In this document: piece by piece, positions 24,273 through 34,700 of the stretch
How the letters are laid out: each line of letters begins with the position of its first letter
Numbering within the stretch: position 1 is the stretch's first letter
From: Odoribacter laneus YIT 12061
GTDB lineage: Bacteria > Bacteroidota > Bacteroidia > Bacteroidales > Marinifilaceae
Direction: 5' to 3'
NCBI RefSeq assembly: GCF_000243215.1
Contig: NZ_JH594597.1
Location: forward strand, 390,649 to 454,648
Length of the DNA stretch: 64,000 nucleotides
Translations under genes and position numbers: made by a program
Notes under the pieces: model-generated
Database searches by the model: none
Seen by the model: the letters and a program-made list of their open reading frames with translations, nothing else
What the model was told of the DNA's origin: nothing

Positions 24273-25448
24273 TTATTCCAAAGGAATAATCTCTTCCGGA
24301 AAACTGGTCAATTTTTTCAGTCCGGATTCTGTTACTAAAAAAGTATTCTCCACCCCGACAGCCCCCACAGAAGGAATGACAAATTTCGGCTCCAGCGCGA
24401 AGGTCATTCCCGGCTGAAGTATCTCTTTCGAACGGGGCGCCAGAACAGGCCATTCATTGATTTGCATTCCTACGCCATGCCCCACAAAACGGGCTTGTTG
24501 GCAAGTACCCATAAAATTAGCTTCCAGCCCCTCCTGCCGAACCCTTTCTTCTACTTTCCGGTAAATCTCCGCACAAGCCATTCCGGGACGAGCAATATCC
24601 ATAATTTCCTGGTGAAGATAACGGGACACTTCATGAGCCCTGTAAGCTTCTGTTGGTAATTTTCCAACAGCATATACGCGGGTCATATCGGTCTGGTAAG
24701 CAGTATAATTACCAGCCATATCAATCATGACAGAAGTTCCTCTGTGAAGGGGAGTACCGTTTGCTCCCAACGGAGAAGAAGGGTGCATGCCAGCACCTCC
24801 CAAAGCAAAATCAAAAGGAGAAGGGACCTCTGCATTTTTTCCTGCCAACACACTTCCCATAAAGATTTCCATGTGATTTCCAAAAGTTCTGAAAAAACCG
24901 ATTGAGCCGTTCCGGCGCATTCTGTATTCAATCTCATATTGTAATTCCAAATCGGTCATTCCCGGACGATAACATTCCGGGATTTGGCTGTAAACCAATA
25001 CCTGTTTTTCAGCCGTATGTTGCATTTGTTGAATTTCCCAAGGCGATTTTATCATTCGCATCCGACATATCAAAGGGGTAATATTTCCGATTTTCCCAAG
25101 ATTAAAAATATGTTGTAAACGAAGGTGTTCATTATAAGTCAATTCATCCCCTTCCAGTAAAAGCTTCTCCGGAGATTTTCCTCCCCGTTCCCGTAATAAA
25201 TCCGGAATCTGTTCCGGTTTTCTAATAAAATGAACACTCTTACCGACAAAATTGGAAGGGCGTTTCACAAACATTTGCGGCTCCCCTTCCGTGGGTAGAT
25301 AATAATAACCATTAAAAACACTTCCACACAAATAGTATAAATTCAGGGGCATTGTCAATAAACAACCTTCCATGCCTATCTCACCCATTTGTTTCTGTAT
25401 TTTTCTGCGCCTTTCAATCAAATCCGTTTCCAGTAACATTTTCCTCAT
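24273..25448 (-). CDS. M24 family Xaa-Pro peptidase
   Basis: A 391-residue cytoplasmic metallopeptidase. The N-terminal creatinase-like domain covers about 1-150; the C-terminal pita-bread domain carries the five metal ligands: Asp in MIDMAGNYTAYQTDMTR (two Asp), His in FVGHGVGMQINE, Glu in TFALEPKFV and Glu in VGVENTFLV. Relatives cleave Xaa-Pro bonds or dipeptides; the substrate is not known. A TATATTTG box at 25460-25467 lies only 11 bp from the first ATG, so either the message has an almost absent leader or the second ATG at 25439 is used. Confidence 0.88.
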   Translation of the reverse strand: MRKMLLETDLIERRRKIQKQMGEIGMEGCLLTMPLNLYYLCGSVFNGYYYLPTEGEPQMFVKRPSNFVGKSVHFIRKPEQIPDLLRERGGKSPEKLLLEGDELTYNEHLRLQHIFNLGKIGNITPLICRMRMIKSPWEIQQMQHTAEKQVLVYSQIPECYRPGMTDLELQYEIEYRMRRNGSIGFFRTFGNHMEIFMGSVLAGKNAEVPSPFDFALGGAGMHPSSPLGANGTPLHRGTSVMIDMAGNYTAYQTDMTRVYAVGKLPTEAYRAHEVSRYLHQEIMDIARPGMACAEIYRKVEERVRQEGLEANFMGTCQQARFVGHGVGMQINEWPVLAPRSKEILQPGMTFALEPKFVIPSVGAVGVENTFLVTESGLKKLTSFPEEIIPLE

Positions 25449-25459
25449 TTTTTTAGCGG

Positions 25460-25467
25460 CAAATATA
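25460..25467 (-). promoter_or_regulatory. -7 box close to the M24 peptidase start
   Basis: The minus strand reads TATATTTG. Transcription would begin only about 5-8 bases before the first ATG (25448) and about 15 before the second (25439). Confidence 0.45.
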
Positions 25468-25518
25468 AAGATAATGCTCCTATAACAAATCCCTTATTAA
25501 AGTGAAAAATATAGAGAA

Positions 25519-27219
25519 TTAATCCGCTTCTTCCCATTTCCAGATATTAGCTTCATAAGGACGAAGTTTTATTCTCCTACAGACATTTTTCTCTTTCCTT
25601 TCTTCATAATTACTTAAAATCATCCGAGCTTTGCGAAGATCCATTCCGGGAGTTATATAGGCAGTCTTCGGAGAAAAATTCAGCGTAATCAAAAATTTTT
25701 CCCTTTCTTTTTCCCGTAGATAAGCATACACTTTTTTATTTGCCGGGTCTAACAGTACATATTTACCATAAATCAAAGTAGTATAACTTTGTCGTATTTT
25801 TACCAGTTTTCGAAAATAGTTTAAAACTGAAAGGGGGGCTTTTTCCTGAACTTCTACATTGACCTGACCATAATCCGGATTTACTTTTAACCAGGGTTTA
25901 ACCGCACTGAAACCTGCATAAAGGGATTTATCCCATTGAAAAGGAGTCCGGGCATTATCCCGGGCAATTTGTTTTTGTTCCTCCAAAAAAGCCGATATAT
26001 TTCCTCCTTTTTCTTCTATTTGTTTATAAAGGTTTTTGGTATTAATATCGTTATAATCTTCTATACATTTAAATTTTATATTACTCATTCCGATCTCATC
26101 CCCTGCATACCAATAAGGAGTTCCCCGCATTGTCAGCAAAAAAGTAGCCAACATTTTTGCTGAAATCTCCCGATATTCGGCACTATCATTTCCAAAACGG
26201 CTGAGCATACGGGGCTGATCGTGATTTCCCAAATAAATGGAAGGCCACCCCTTTCCTACGGCCTGATCCCATAGAGTAAACATCTTTTTTAAAGCAATCA
26301 AACTATAAGGTATACCCGTATAAGGAGAATCCGGCTTTGTAGTATTCCGTACCTGTGCAGGTCCAAATCCATACAGCATGTTTAATTCTTCCCGGTCCGG
26401 TTCCACGAACAGAGCCAATTGATCAGCCGTTTCCCCCGAACCTTCTCCTACCGTCATAATATCGTATTTACTCCATACGGTCCGGTTCATTTCATGCAAG
26501 TATTCATGCAAGCGAGGACCCTGTGCATAATATTCAAATATCCCCGGATACTGGGTCTGGTCGATTTCAGGGAAATCAATATCTTTTGAAATATAAGAAA
26601 TCGAGTCCATACGAAATCCGTCTATTCCTTTCTCCAGCCAGAATTTCATCATTGCATACATTTCCTGGCGCACCTTCGGATTTTCCCAATTCAAATCCGG
26701 TTGCTTACGTGAAAAATAATGCAGATAATAAGATTTTGTGCGGGGATTGTAACGCCACGCATCACCCTTTTCATCAAAAAAGCTCAGGCGTAAAGGAGGA
26801 CGTCCTTGTTCTACCGGCCACCAATGATAGTAAGAATAATACGCATTTGAACGGGAGGTACGGGCTTCCCTAAACCAAGGGTGTTCATCACTGCTATGAT
26901 TGACAACCAGGTCTAAAACCAATCTCATGTTCCGCGCATGGATTTCTTTTAATAAAAGATCGAAATCTTCCATCGTTCCAAAATCGCCCATAATCTGCCG
27001 GTAATCACTAATATCATACCCATTATCATCATTGGGAGAAGCACATATCGGATTTAACCAGATTACATTTACACCCAAGCTTTTCACATAATCCAAACGG
27101 GAAATAATACCTCTCAGATCTCCTATTCCATCTTCATTACTGTCCTGAAAACTCCGGGGGTAAATTTGGTAGACAATGGCTTCTTTCCACCAAGCAGGTT
27201 TATTCTCTGATTGTTCCAT
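25519..27219 (-). CDS. GH13 alpha-glucosidase (oligo-1,6-glucosidase type), cytoplasmic
   Basis: A 566-residue GH13 enzyme without signal peptide. Start AWWKEAIVYQIYPRSF is typical for oligo-1,6-glucosidases and alpha-glucosidases. Conserved regions: DLVVNHSSDEHPWF, GFRMDSISYI with nucleophile Asp205, IMTVGEGSG with acid/base Glu259, and LGNHDQPR with the third carboxylate. It should release glucose from maltooligosaccharides or isomaltose in the cytoplasm. It is back to back with an alpha-amylase gene and complements the starch locus at 41-60 kb. Confidence 0.93.
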   Translation of the reverse strand: MEQSENKPAWWKEAIVYQIYPRSFQDSNEDGIGDLRGIISRLDYVKSLGVNVIWLNPICASPNDDNGYDISDYRQIMGDFGTMEDFDLLLKEIHARNMRLVLDLVVNHSSDEHPWFREARTSRSNAYYSYYHWWPVEQGRPPLRLSFFDEKGDAWRYNPRTKSYYLHYFSRKQPDLNWENPKVRQEMYAMMKFWLEKGIDGFRMDSISYISKDIDFPEIDQTQYPGIFEYYAQGPRLHEYLHEMNRTVWSKYDIMTVGEGSGETADQLALFVEPDREELNMLYGFGPAQVRNTTKPDSPYTGIPYSLIALKKMFTLWDQAVGKGWPSIYLGNHDQPRMLSRFGNDSAEYREISAKMLATFLLTMRGTPYWYAGDEIGMSNIKFKCIEDYNDINTKNLYKQIEEKGGNISAFLEEQKQIARDNARTPFQWDKSLYAGFSAVKPWLKVNPDYGQVNVEVQEKAPLSVLNYFRKLVKIRQSYTTLIYGKYVLLDPANKKVYAYLREKEREKFLITLNFSPKTAYITPGMDLRKARMILSNYEERKEKNVCRRIKLRPYEANIWKWEEAD

Positions 27220-27351
27220 ATCAGAAAGTTCTGTTTTTACTTATTACGCCTCTGAAAAATATAAGTTTAATACCCGATGCTTTTTCTTTTTTAACCAAAC
27301 TTAATTGTATTCTCTAACGTTTTATAAAAGAATTAAAAATACAAAAAAGCT

Positions 27352-28794
27352 ATGAATAATGGAGTAATGATGCAATATTTCGAATGGAATTTACCAAACG
27401 ATGGCCAGCTATGGAAGCAGTTAAAAGAGGATGCTGCCCATCTGCAACAAAAAGGTATAACAGCTGTATGGATACCTCCCGCCTACAAGGCCTCCCATCA
27501 AAACGACCAAGGATATAGCGCTTATGATCTCTACGATTTGGGAGAATTTGACCAGAAAGGAACGGTACGTACAAAATACGGCACACGGCAGGAATTGAAA
27601 GAAATGATAGAAGAACTCCATAGACATCAGATAAATGTTTATTTAGATGCCGTGATGAATCATAAAGCCGGAGCCGATTATACCGAAAAATTTATGACAA
27701 AAGAAGTCAATCCGGAACAAAGAGAGCAAGACATCAGCGAACCTTATGAAATTGAAGGTTGGACAGGTTTCAACTTTCCGGGCCGAGGAGACAAATATTC
27801 TTCTTTTAAGTGGCATTGGTATCATTTTTCAGGTACAGATTACAACGAAGCTAATCAAAAAAAAGCAATTTATGAAATCGTAAGTGACGGTAAATCCTGG
27901 AGTAAAAATGTGGATAGAGAAAACGGCAATTACGATTATCTGATGTTTGCAGATATCGATTTCGACCACCCGGAGGTAGTAAAAGAAATGATTCATTGGG
28001 GACTTTGGGTTTCCCGAGAATTACAACTCGACGGGATGCGTCTGGATGCCATTAAGCATATGAACGACCAATTTATTAAACATTTTCTGGAATCGATAAG
28101 GGCCAACCGAGGAAAGCAGTTTTATGCTGTAGGAGAATATTGGAAAAATGACAAGAGTTCGTTAGAGACCTATCTTTCGCATGTCGATTATAAAGTTGAT
28201 TTATTCGATGTCCCCTTACACTTCAATTTATTTCAGGCTTCCCGGACAGGAAAAAATTACAATTTACAAAATCTTCTCAAAGATACTTTGGTAATGAATC
28301 ATCCTGAATTAGCCGTCACTTTTATTGATAATCACGACTCTCAAAAAAACAGCTCTCTGGAATCACAAGTAAAAGATTGGTTTAAACCGCTGGCTTATGG
28401 TTTGATTTTATTGATGGAAAAAGGTTATCCGTGTATTTTCTATGGAGACTACTACGGAGTCTCCGGAAAAGCTTCTCCTCACCGGGTCATTTTGGACATC
28501 TTGCTAGAAACCCGACAGAAATATGCCTATGGAGAACAAAAGAATTATTTTGATCATCCCAATACAGTCGGGTTCGTAAGACTAGGAGACAATACTCACC
28601 CGGATTCCGGTCTGATCCTTTTGCTTTCCAATGGAGAAGACGGGGATAAGATAATGAATATCGGGAAAAAACACAAAGACGAAACTTGGCATGAAATCAC
28701 AGGCAACCGTCCGGAAGAAATTAAAATCGATGAAAACGGAAATGGGCAATTTCTGGTATCCGGCGGGAAAATTGCCGTATGGGTCAAAAAATGA
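27352..28794 (+). CDS. GH13 cytoplasmic alpha-amylase (AmyA type)
   Basis: A 480-residue GH13 subfamily-5-like enzyme without signal peptide. It begins VMMQYFEWNLPNDGQLW, as in cytoplasmic AmyA and Bacillus liquefying amylases. Catalytic sites: QLDGMRLDAIKH with nucleophile Asp232, FYAVGEYWKND with Glu262, and FIDNHDSQ. A domain B insertion with VNPEQREQ is present, and a C-terminal beta domain ends the chain. It would hydrolyse intracellular maltodextrin or glycogen. It is divergent from the alpha-glucosidase gene with 132 bp between; a bidirectional terminator follows. Confidence 0.93.
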   Translation: MNNGVMMQYFEWNLPNDGQLWKQLKEDAAHLQQKGITAVWIPPAYKASHQNDQGYSAYDLYDLGEFDQKGTVRTKYGTRQELKEMIEELHRHQINVYLDAVMNHKAGADYTEKFMTKEVNPEQREQDISEPYEIEGWTGFNFPGRGDKYSSFKWHWYHFSGTDYNEANQKKAIYEIVSDGKSWSKNVDRENGNYDYLMFADIDFDHPEVVKEMIHWGLWVSRELQLDGMRLDAIKHMNDQFIKHFLESIRANRGKQFYAVGEYWKNDKSSLETYLSHVDYKVDLFDVPLHFNLFQASRTGKNYNLQNLLKDTLVMNHPELAVTFIDNHDSQKNSSLESQVKDWFKPLAYGLILLMEKGYPCIFYGDYYGVSGKASPHRVILDILLETRQKYAYGEQKNYFDHPNTVGFVRLGDNTHPDSGLILLLSNGEDGDKIMNIGKKHKDETWHEITGNRPEEIKIDENGNGQFLVSGGKIAVWVKK

Positions 28795-28825
28795 GAGCAT
28801 CGTCCTGATACCGCATCCAAAAAAT

Positions 28826-28855
28826 AAAAAGAGACCTTAAAAAAGTCTCTTTTTT
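28826..28855. terminator. Bidirectional terminator between the amylase gene and tRNA-Val
   Basis: AAAAAGAGAC (28826-28835) and GTCTCTTTTT (28845-28854) form a stem with T-runs on both strands. It serves the amylase (plus) and tRNA-Val (minus). Confidence 0.85.
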
Positions 28856-28859
28856 CTAG

Positions 28860-28934
28860 TGGGCGCTGAGGGATTCGAACCCCCGACCCTCTGGGTGTAA
28901 ACCAGATGCTCTGAACCAACTGAGCTAAGCGCCC
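28860..28934 (-). tRNA. tRNA-Val (TAC)
   Basis: The minus strand forms a full cloverleaf: acceptor GGGCGCT/AGCGCCC, D-arm AGCTCAGTTGGTTCAGAGC, anticodon stem TCTGG/CCAGA with loop TTTACAC (anticodon TAC), variable loop and T-arm GGGGGTTCGAATCCC. The CCA end is not encoded. Confidence 0.95.
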
Positions 28935-28957
28935 GGGACATCTATCGGATGCGGGTA

Positions 28958-28988
28958 CAAAAGTAGTGCTTTTTTCATTTCAACCAAA
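28958..28988 (-). promoter_or_regulatory. Promoter of tRNA-Val
   Basis: On the minus strand TTTG (28985-28988) is followed after 19 bp by TACTTTTG (28958-28965). This is the best full match to the Bacteroidota promoter in the window, 23 bp before the tRNA. Confidence 0.7.
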
Positions 28989-29086
28989 AAAATCTGCTTC
29001 TTTTTTTTAAAAATTTACATTCAATCGCGAGAAAAAGTTTAAATACGCATACAAAGTTGTGAAATGTACAACAGAATAAAAGTTTT

Positions 29087-29491
29087 CTATGTTAAATACG
29101 AAGCAAAAATCTTGTCAAACAAATCACCTCGCGTCAATCTTCCGTTTTCCACACAAACGGATTCCACTTTTCCTTTCGCACAAAGTTTATTATCCGGTAA
29201 ACGATAAATATCCTGAAAAAAAATCAATTTCACTCCTGAACGAACGATATACAAACGTACGGCAAAACGATCTCCACTGGTTAACGAAACTTTATACTCA
29301 ATCTCAACTTTTGCTACGACAGCATCTATTCCTTGTTGATGTAAATCTCCGAAATTGGCGCCACTTTTTTCCAAAAATTCATGCCGGGCATGCTCCATAT
29401 AATGCTGGTAATTCGCATTGTTTACAATCCCTTGTAAATCGCATTCATAATCCCGGACTTTCATTTCCAATTCAAAAATATATGCTTTCAT
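29087..29491 (-). CDS. Hot-dog fold acyl-CoA thioesterase (YbgC/4HBT type)
   Basis: A 134-residue single-domain hydrolase. The family pattern is VRDYECDLQGIVNNANYQHY near residues 12-31 followed by HARHEFL, matching the 4-hydroxybenzoyl-CoA thioesterase group; the conserved Asp is in DYECDLQG. It would hydrolyse acyl-CoA or acyl-ACP in the cytoplasm; the physiological substrate is not known. It follows the oxidoreductase operon by 52 bp but has its own TAAATTTG box. Confidence 0.85.
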   Translation of the reverse strand: MKAYIFELEMKVRDYECDLQGIVNNANYQHYMEHARHEFLEKSGANFGDLHQQGIDAVVAKVEIEYKVSLTSGDRFAVRLYIVRSGVKLIFFQDIYRLPDNKLCAKGKVESVCVENGRLTRGDLFDKIFASYLT

Positions 29492-29520
29492 ACTCTTTCG
29501 TATCGATTGCTCTGTCGGTA

Positions 29521-29528
29521 CAAATTTA
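29521..29528 (-). promoter_or_regulatory. -7 box upstream of the thioesterase
   Basis: The minus strand reads TAAATTTG, 29 bp before the ATG at 29491. It overlaps the short gap after the oxidoreductase gene. No -33 box is clear. Confidence 0.45.
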
Positions 29529-29543
29529 CATAAATTTTCTACT

Positions 29544-31190
29544 CTACCCTCTGACGATTTCTTCCTTTTCTTTATCCCAATACATCGTACGGCCCTCCAA
29601 ATAGGCCCGGGTCCCCATATGAGCGGTCATGGCTTCTTCAAAAGCCCTGTCTATATTGCAACTCGGAATCAAACCCTGCCGAATACATTCCAGCCATTCC
29701 CGGATATGTAAATAAGTAGTATTATAACGTTGACCGTTCACATAAGTATACAACAACCCTCTTTGTGCAAAATATAATTCGGTAGCTGATGTAATAGCAT
29801 CTACATCGTCAGAACCCGGGATATAATTATAAAAAGGTACGTCCGGTTGTATAATGCCTTCTTCTATTTTCTTTTTGTAACGGGTAGAATCGCTATCTAC
29901 TTTTATCGTAAGGGTATTCCCCAATTCCATACTGGCATCGTGTCCCATAATTACTTTTCCTCTTTGCCGGCTACTGGCTTGAGTGGCACTATAGAGTAGT
30001 GTCAAATTTTTATCCGGAAATTCAAAAGCTGTCTGTAATACATCCGGTACAGTCCGTCCGTCTTTAAAATAATAAATCCCTCCCGAGGAGGTAGCCGAAT
30101 AGGGTATCCCCACTTCCATAATCTGATTGATCGCATCATATTCATGGGTCAATAAATCCCCACTCAATCCGGTACTGTAATCCCACCAGCATCTCCAGCG
30201 AAAAAAGCGCTCCAAACTAAATTTTTCATAAGGATCCGGCCCCATAAAGCGCTCCAGTTTATTCGCCTTCATATAAGCGTAATATTCTTTTAATCGTCTT
30301 TCATCCGGAACAAATTGGCTCCAGTCGATTGTTTGTGAATTAGCCGATGCGTCGATATCGTATACCCAAGCTCCGTTCGGATCATTCCGATTCGTACAAA
30401 CTTCTATCAAGTTAACAGGCCCTAAATATCCCTTATCAATAATCTCTTTGGCTCGCACATAGCTGTCTGTCTGACGGCCTTGATGTCCCAACTGAAACAC
30501 AATCCCGCTTTCCCGGACCGCATCCCGGACCGCATAGGTTTCCGGAACGGTCCAAGTCATCGGTTTTTCCAAATAAACATGTTTCCCCCTGCGTGCAGCT
30601 TCGATAGCCATTGTTCCATGCCAATGATCCGGAGTAGCAATAATGACAGCATCGATATCAGGATCTGAAAGTAAATCCAAATAATTCCGATAACGTTTTG
30701 GTAATTTACCCAATCTGCCATTGGCCCCTTCTTTACTACCATTGGCCGCCGCCCGCATAGCCGCCTCCGCATGCGTATCGAAAATATCACAAACAGCAGC
30801 AATCTCAATATTTAAGTCCTCCTGATTGCAAAACATCTCATAACGGGTATCTTTGGAATTTAAACGGGCCTCTTCCTTCAGCTTTTCAATATATTCAGGC
30901 TCCGCGAAACCACAGCTCCGTAACAATAATTTCCCCCGAATGCCAAAACCAATCATTCCTAAACGGAGTTTTTTCCCATCCCGCTGTATAGGTAAGATTT
31001 GTGGAGAATATCCTTCCAGTTTAAATACATCACTCACATTCCGGCGTACACGTTCCCGGTTTACTTTTTTATAAATACCATAAGCCATTGCTCCCAATAA
31101 AGGGACCGTAGCCAAAGATTTCAAAAAATCCCGCCTTCCTTCGTCCGGAGCGACTTTAAGTGGTTCCTCGCTCTGAGTTTCATCTACCAT
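29544..31190 (-). CDS. Gfo/Idh/MocA family oxidoreductase with Tat-like signal
   Basis: A 548-residue NAD(P)-dependent sugar oxidoreductase. The N-terminus has a twin-arginine-like signal (EGRRDFLKSLATVPLLGAMAYG), so export in folded form with bound cofactor is likely. The Rossmann motif is LRLGMIGFGIRG; the family block is IIATPDHWHG followed by EKPMTW with the conserved Lys-Pro. It is the last gene of a minus-strand operon with DoxX, a DUF1080 protein and a second oxidoreductase. This set fits oxidation of sugars at C3 before glycosidic cleavage. A GH109-like NAD-dependent glycosidase is an alternative. Confidence 0.85.
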   Translation of the reverse strand: MVDETQSEEPLKVAPDEGRRDFLKSLATVPLLGAMAYGIYKKVNRERVRRNVSDVFKLEGYSPQILPIQRDGKKLRLGMIGFGIRGKLLLRSCGFAEPEYIEKLKEEARLNSKDTRYEMFCNQEDLNIEIAAVCDIFDTHAEAAMRAAANGSKEGANGRLGKLPKRYRNYLDLLSDPDIDAVIIATPDHWHGTMAIEAARRGKHVYLEKPMTWTVPETYAVRDAVRESGIVFQLGHQGRQTDSYVRAKEIIDKGYLGPVNLIEVCTNRNDPNGAWVYDIDASANSQTIDWSQFVPDERRLKEYYAYMKANKLERFMGPDPYEKFSLERFFRWRCWWDYSTGLSGDLLTHEYDAINQIMEVGIPYSATSSGGIYYFKDGRTVPDVLQTAFEFPDKNLTLLYSATQASSRQRGKVIMGHDASMELGNTLTIKVDSDSTRYKKKIEEGIIQPDVPFYNYIPGSDDVDAITSATELYFAQRGLLYTYVNGQRYNTTYLHIREWLECIRQGLIPSCNIDRAFEEAMTAHMGTRAYLEGRTMYWDKEKEEIVRG

Positions 31191-31191
31191 A

Positions 31192-31686
31192 TCAATTCTT
31201 TTTCCAATATCTGTTCAACAATCTATCCAAGCCGATAATACCGGACGTGGGAAACGTCATCAGCAAACACAAAGCACAGATTTCAATTACATTTTTATCT
31301 ACCCATAAATAAGAGCCTTCGGAAGGGAAAAGATATTCCGCTCCGATATAAGGAATATGGGATAAATAATAAAGTGCCAATAGAAAAATTCCACCAATCG
31401 CTCCAAAACGGGCAGCAATACCTAAAACGAGAGATAGGCCAACAAGAGTCAACCCTATTGGATTTAAGAAATCTACTACACCTAAAGATGTTGGATTGTC
31501 CGCTAAAGCATGAAAAAAATTCCCCAAGAACCCCTGTGCATCCATTAAATAACCATAAGATGTCCATTTGGGATTAAAAATTTTACTCAATCCTTCATAC
31601 AAGAAATGCCACCCTATCAAAACGCGCAAAAGTACTAAAAAAAACAATTGTGCTTTCGTATATAAAATTTGCCTTCTTTGTTTCAT
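31192..31686 (-). CDS. DoxX family membrane protein
   Basis: A 164-residue protein with four membrane segments. The DoxX pattern is visible as LLRVLIGWHFLYEGLSKI (about 19-36), with GYLMDAQGFLG behind it. DoxX proteins are thought to pass electrons to quinones or respiratory partners. In an operon with two exported NAD-dependent oxidoreductases it might re-oxidise their cofactor or product, which is inference. The stop lies one base before the start of the following oxidoreductase gene, so translation is coupled. Confidence 0.82.
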   Translation of the reverse strand: MKQRRQILYTKAQLFFLVLLRVLIGWHFLYEGLSKIFNPKWTSYGYLMDAQGFLGNFFHALADNPTSLGVVDFLNPIGLTLVGLSLVLGIAARFGAIGGIFLLALYYLSHIPYIGAEYLFPSEGSYLWVDKNVIEICALCLLMTFPTSGIIGLDRLLNRYWKKN

Positions 31687-31757
31687 AATTCATTTCATTT
31701 GTCCGGAAGTCCTTGCAGAACTTCCGGATGCAAATGTGCAAATGTTCAAATATTTTT

Positions 31758-34700
31758 CTATTTCAATTCTTTAACCCGAATATTTTTAAATTTCACAACC
31801 GATCCATGACCCAGGAATCCGATATGCCCTTTTTTATTAAACAATCCCGGATGTTCGCGTTTGTCCATCGTTCCGTTAAGAGTTGCCTCTTGAATATCTC
31901 CGTCCAAAATAACTTCACCGTTCAAAATAACTTTAATCCGGTTTCCTTTTGCGATGACCTCCTGATAATTCCACTCTCCTATAGGCTTCAGGAAACCTCT
32001 GCGGGCAGGAATAATTCCATATACGGACCCGTGATATTGATACTTTTTCAGATTTTTATAAATCGGATCCTCATTATCCAATATTTGAAGTTCCATACCG
32101 ACATAAGCTGCATCTCCTTCGGTCGGAGTACGAATACCCAAACCGTTATTAGCACCAGGAGTCAACATAAATTCAAAACGGAATACAAAGTCTGAAAACT
32201 CCTCTTTGGTATATAAATTACCTCCACCTCTATTTTCAGGATAAAGTACGATACAACCGTTTTCTGCTACATAATCCTTCGTATTACCCGTCCAGTTGTG
32301 CATAGAAACTCCATTAAATAAAGCCCGGAAACCTTCTTTTGCTTCTTCGGACGACACCTCATAGGGTTCTACTCTCGGAATTTCCCTTACATAAATATCC
32401 CGATAAGCCACTTTGCTACCATGCGCCTGTAATTCGATTTGTTCCATAAACGGCACGGGTTGAGTTCTATCCCAATAATTTTCAAAAATGACATTGTCTA
32501 CGACTTTAATCCCGTTCAACCAAACTGAAACCCGCTCCCCAATCATCCGAATAAAGAAACTATTCCATTCGCCCAAGGAGTTATCGGCCACTTGCAGGGG
32601 ATTCCGCAAATTCGTTTCATTATTGTATAAACCTCCGGAACCGACCTGGGCCCCGACATCCCGGCGAGCAGTATCCCAAATTTGCACTTGCGGAGTACCA
32701 CGCAAATAAATACCGGCATCGGCTTCTTTGCCTTCCGGATAAAGTTTCCAATCGATATACATCTCAAAATCCCCGTATTTCTTATCAGTACAAAGATTAT
32801 CTCCTTTCCCATTGAATACAAGCATACCCTCTTCTACACTCCAAGATTCCCTCATCAATTTATCTGCCTTTTTTTGTTCAGCAGCCAAACGGGTAGCAGA
32901 CATCTTCGTCCGGGTTATAGGGTTTCCAACTAAACCTTTCCAACCGGTCAGATCTTTTCCATTGAAAATACTTACAAATCCTTCTCCTTCTGGTAACTCA
33001 GCCAAATGTTTCCGAATCGCCTGTTTTTGGTAGTCGCTATCCGTTCCGCTCAATACTTCCAAAACACGGTTCAACAAACGACTGACTTCTTCCCCATAAT
33101 ATGCCTTGTTTGCTAAAGCAATATTCATTACGGCCTGACAAGCGGTCTGTTGTAAATCATTATCCTCCAGATATTTTCCTGCAACAATTAACCCCAAGAA
33201 TGTACCGGTTTTCTGGATTTGTTCCAGCACTATCTTTTTCTGCGAAGTAGTCTGAGCAATCTCCAGAGCTTTTCGCAAAAGCAATAACTTCTGTTCACCC
33301 GTCAAAACAGCTCCGGCGATTTTTGCGACATAAGCATTAAAAGCCGGATCGAAATATTTTTCCTTTTCATTATTCTTACAAATTTCATACAAAGCATCTG
33401 TCACTTCAAATCCCGGCCACAAAAGTAAAGCTTTAAAAGCTTGCTGCTGTGTCTCTGCGTTTCCCTCTGCAAACCCTTGTTGGATCACTTCAAATGCAGC
33501 AGGATCTCCTGTAGCCGCCAGAATACTAAAATATCGGTCCCGGCTATTCCCTGTCTCTTTTTTCATCTGTGCAGCAGCTGAAGCATAACGCTCGGCATCC
33601 GGAAGAGTATTCAAAGCTGAAATAATAGCTTGCTGAACAGCTTCCACCTCTGTAGCAGATACATTTTTCAACAACTCATACAATTGAGGTAAGTTTTCTG
33701 CTGTAACGACTTCTCTCAAAACGCCAAGAGCAGTTTCTTTTACTTCGGGAGCAGCATTTACAGCAAGCTCCAGAACAGCTTTTGCATACCGATCACACTT
33801 CCGGCTACCGATTAACTGCAAAATCGTTTTTTGCCCTTCTGTAGAAGCCTTGGAAAACAAATTCATCAAAGGAGTTGCAATATCTCCCTCCATAGATTTC
33901 AATACACAAGCTGCATTTTCCAACTGGTTTTTCTCCCCGGAAGCAACTAAACCGGCTAAACAAGCAATAGCCTCATCTCCTCCGATACGGGCAACAGCAA
34001 TTATAGCACTTCGGCTTACTTCCGAGTCTGTACTTTTCACATAAGGTATAATTTCCTCTAAAGAAGCCGCTATCCTATTTTTCCCCAACCAATTGATAAT
34101 ATCCATCTGGGTCTCGGCATCTGCCTTTTTCAGTTTTCCGGCAATTGCCCGACTCAAATCAGCATCTTTATATTCCTCTGCATACAGCAAAGCAGCATTC
34201 CGATACTCCCGTTCAGGATCGTTCAAAGCTTTTACGATCAATTTTGCCCGGTTTTTATCGTCTGTCTTCAATAAAATTTGTAAGGCAGCAATCCGGGTAG
34301 CCACCTGGTTTTCCTTTAAAGCATTTTTATACAAATCAGAAGCAGCCTTATTCGTAATCTTCTTCTCTCCACCCTCTGCCAATTTATTCAATAAGAAGAT
34401 ATAGGCTTCATTTCCACTCTTCCGGTCCAAAGAATAATTAGCTTCCCGAGCGGCTTTAGTCAGAACAGGCAAAGATTTTGCACTTCCGCAACGACTCAGA
34501 GCAAAATACCATACCTCTGTATCTTCCGCCGGAAATTTTCCTTCTTGCGCCAATAAAGCATCTTCAGCCTCCGAAGAAGCAATTTCCCCCAAAGCATTCA
34601 TGACATTCTTCTTTAAATCAGGCTTTACCTGCATCAATGCTTTTATTAAAGCTTCCACTGCTTTTTCACTTTTTACCTTCGCTAAGCCTCGGGCCCCGTT

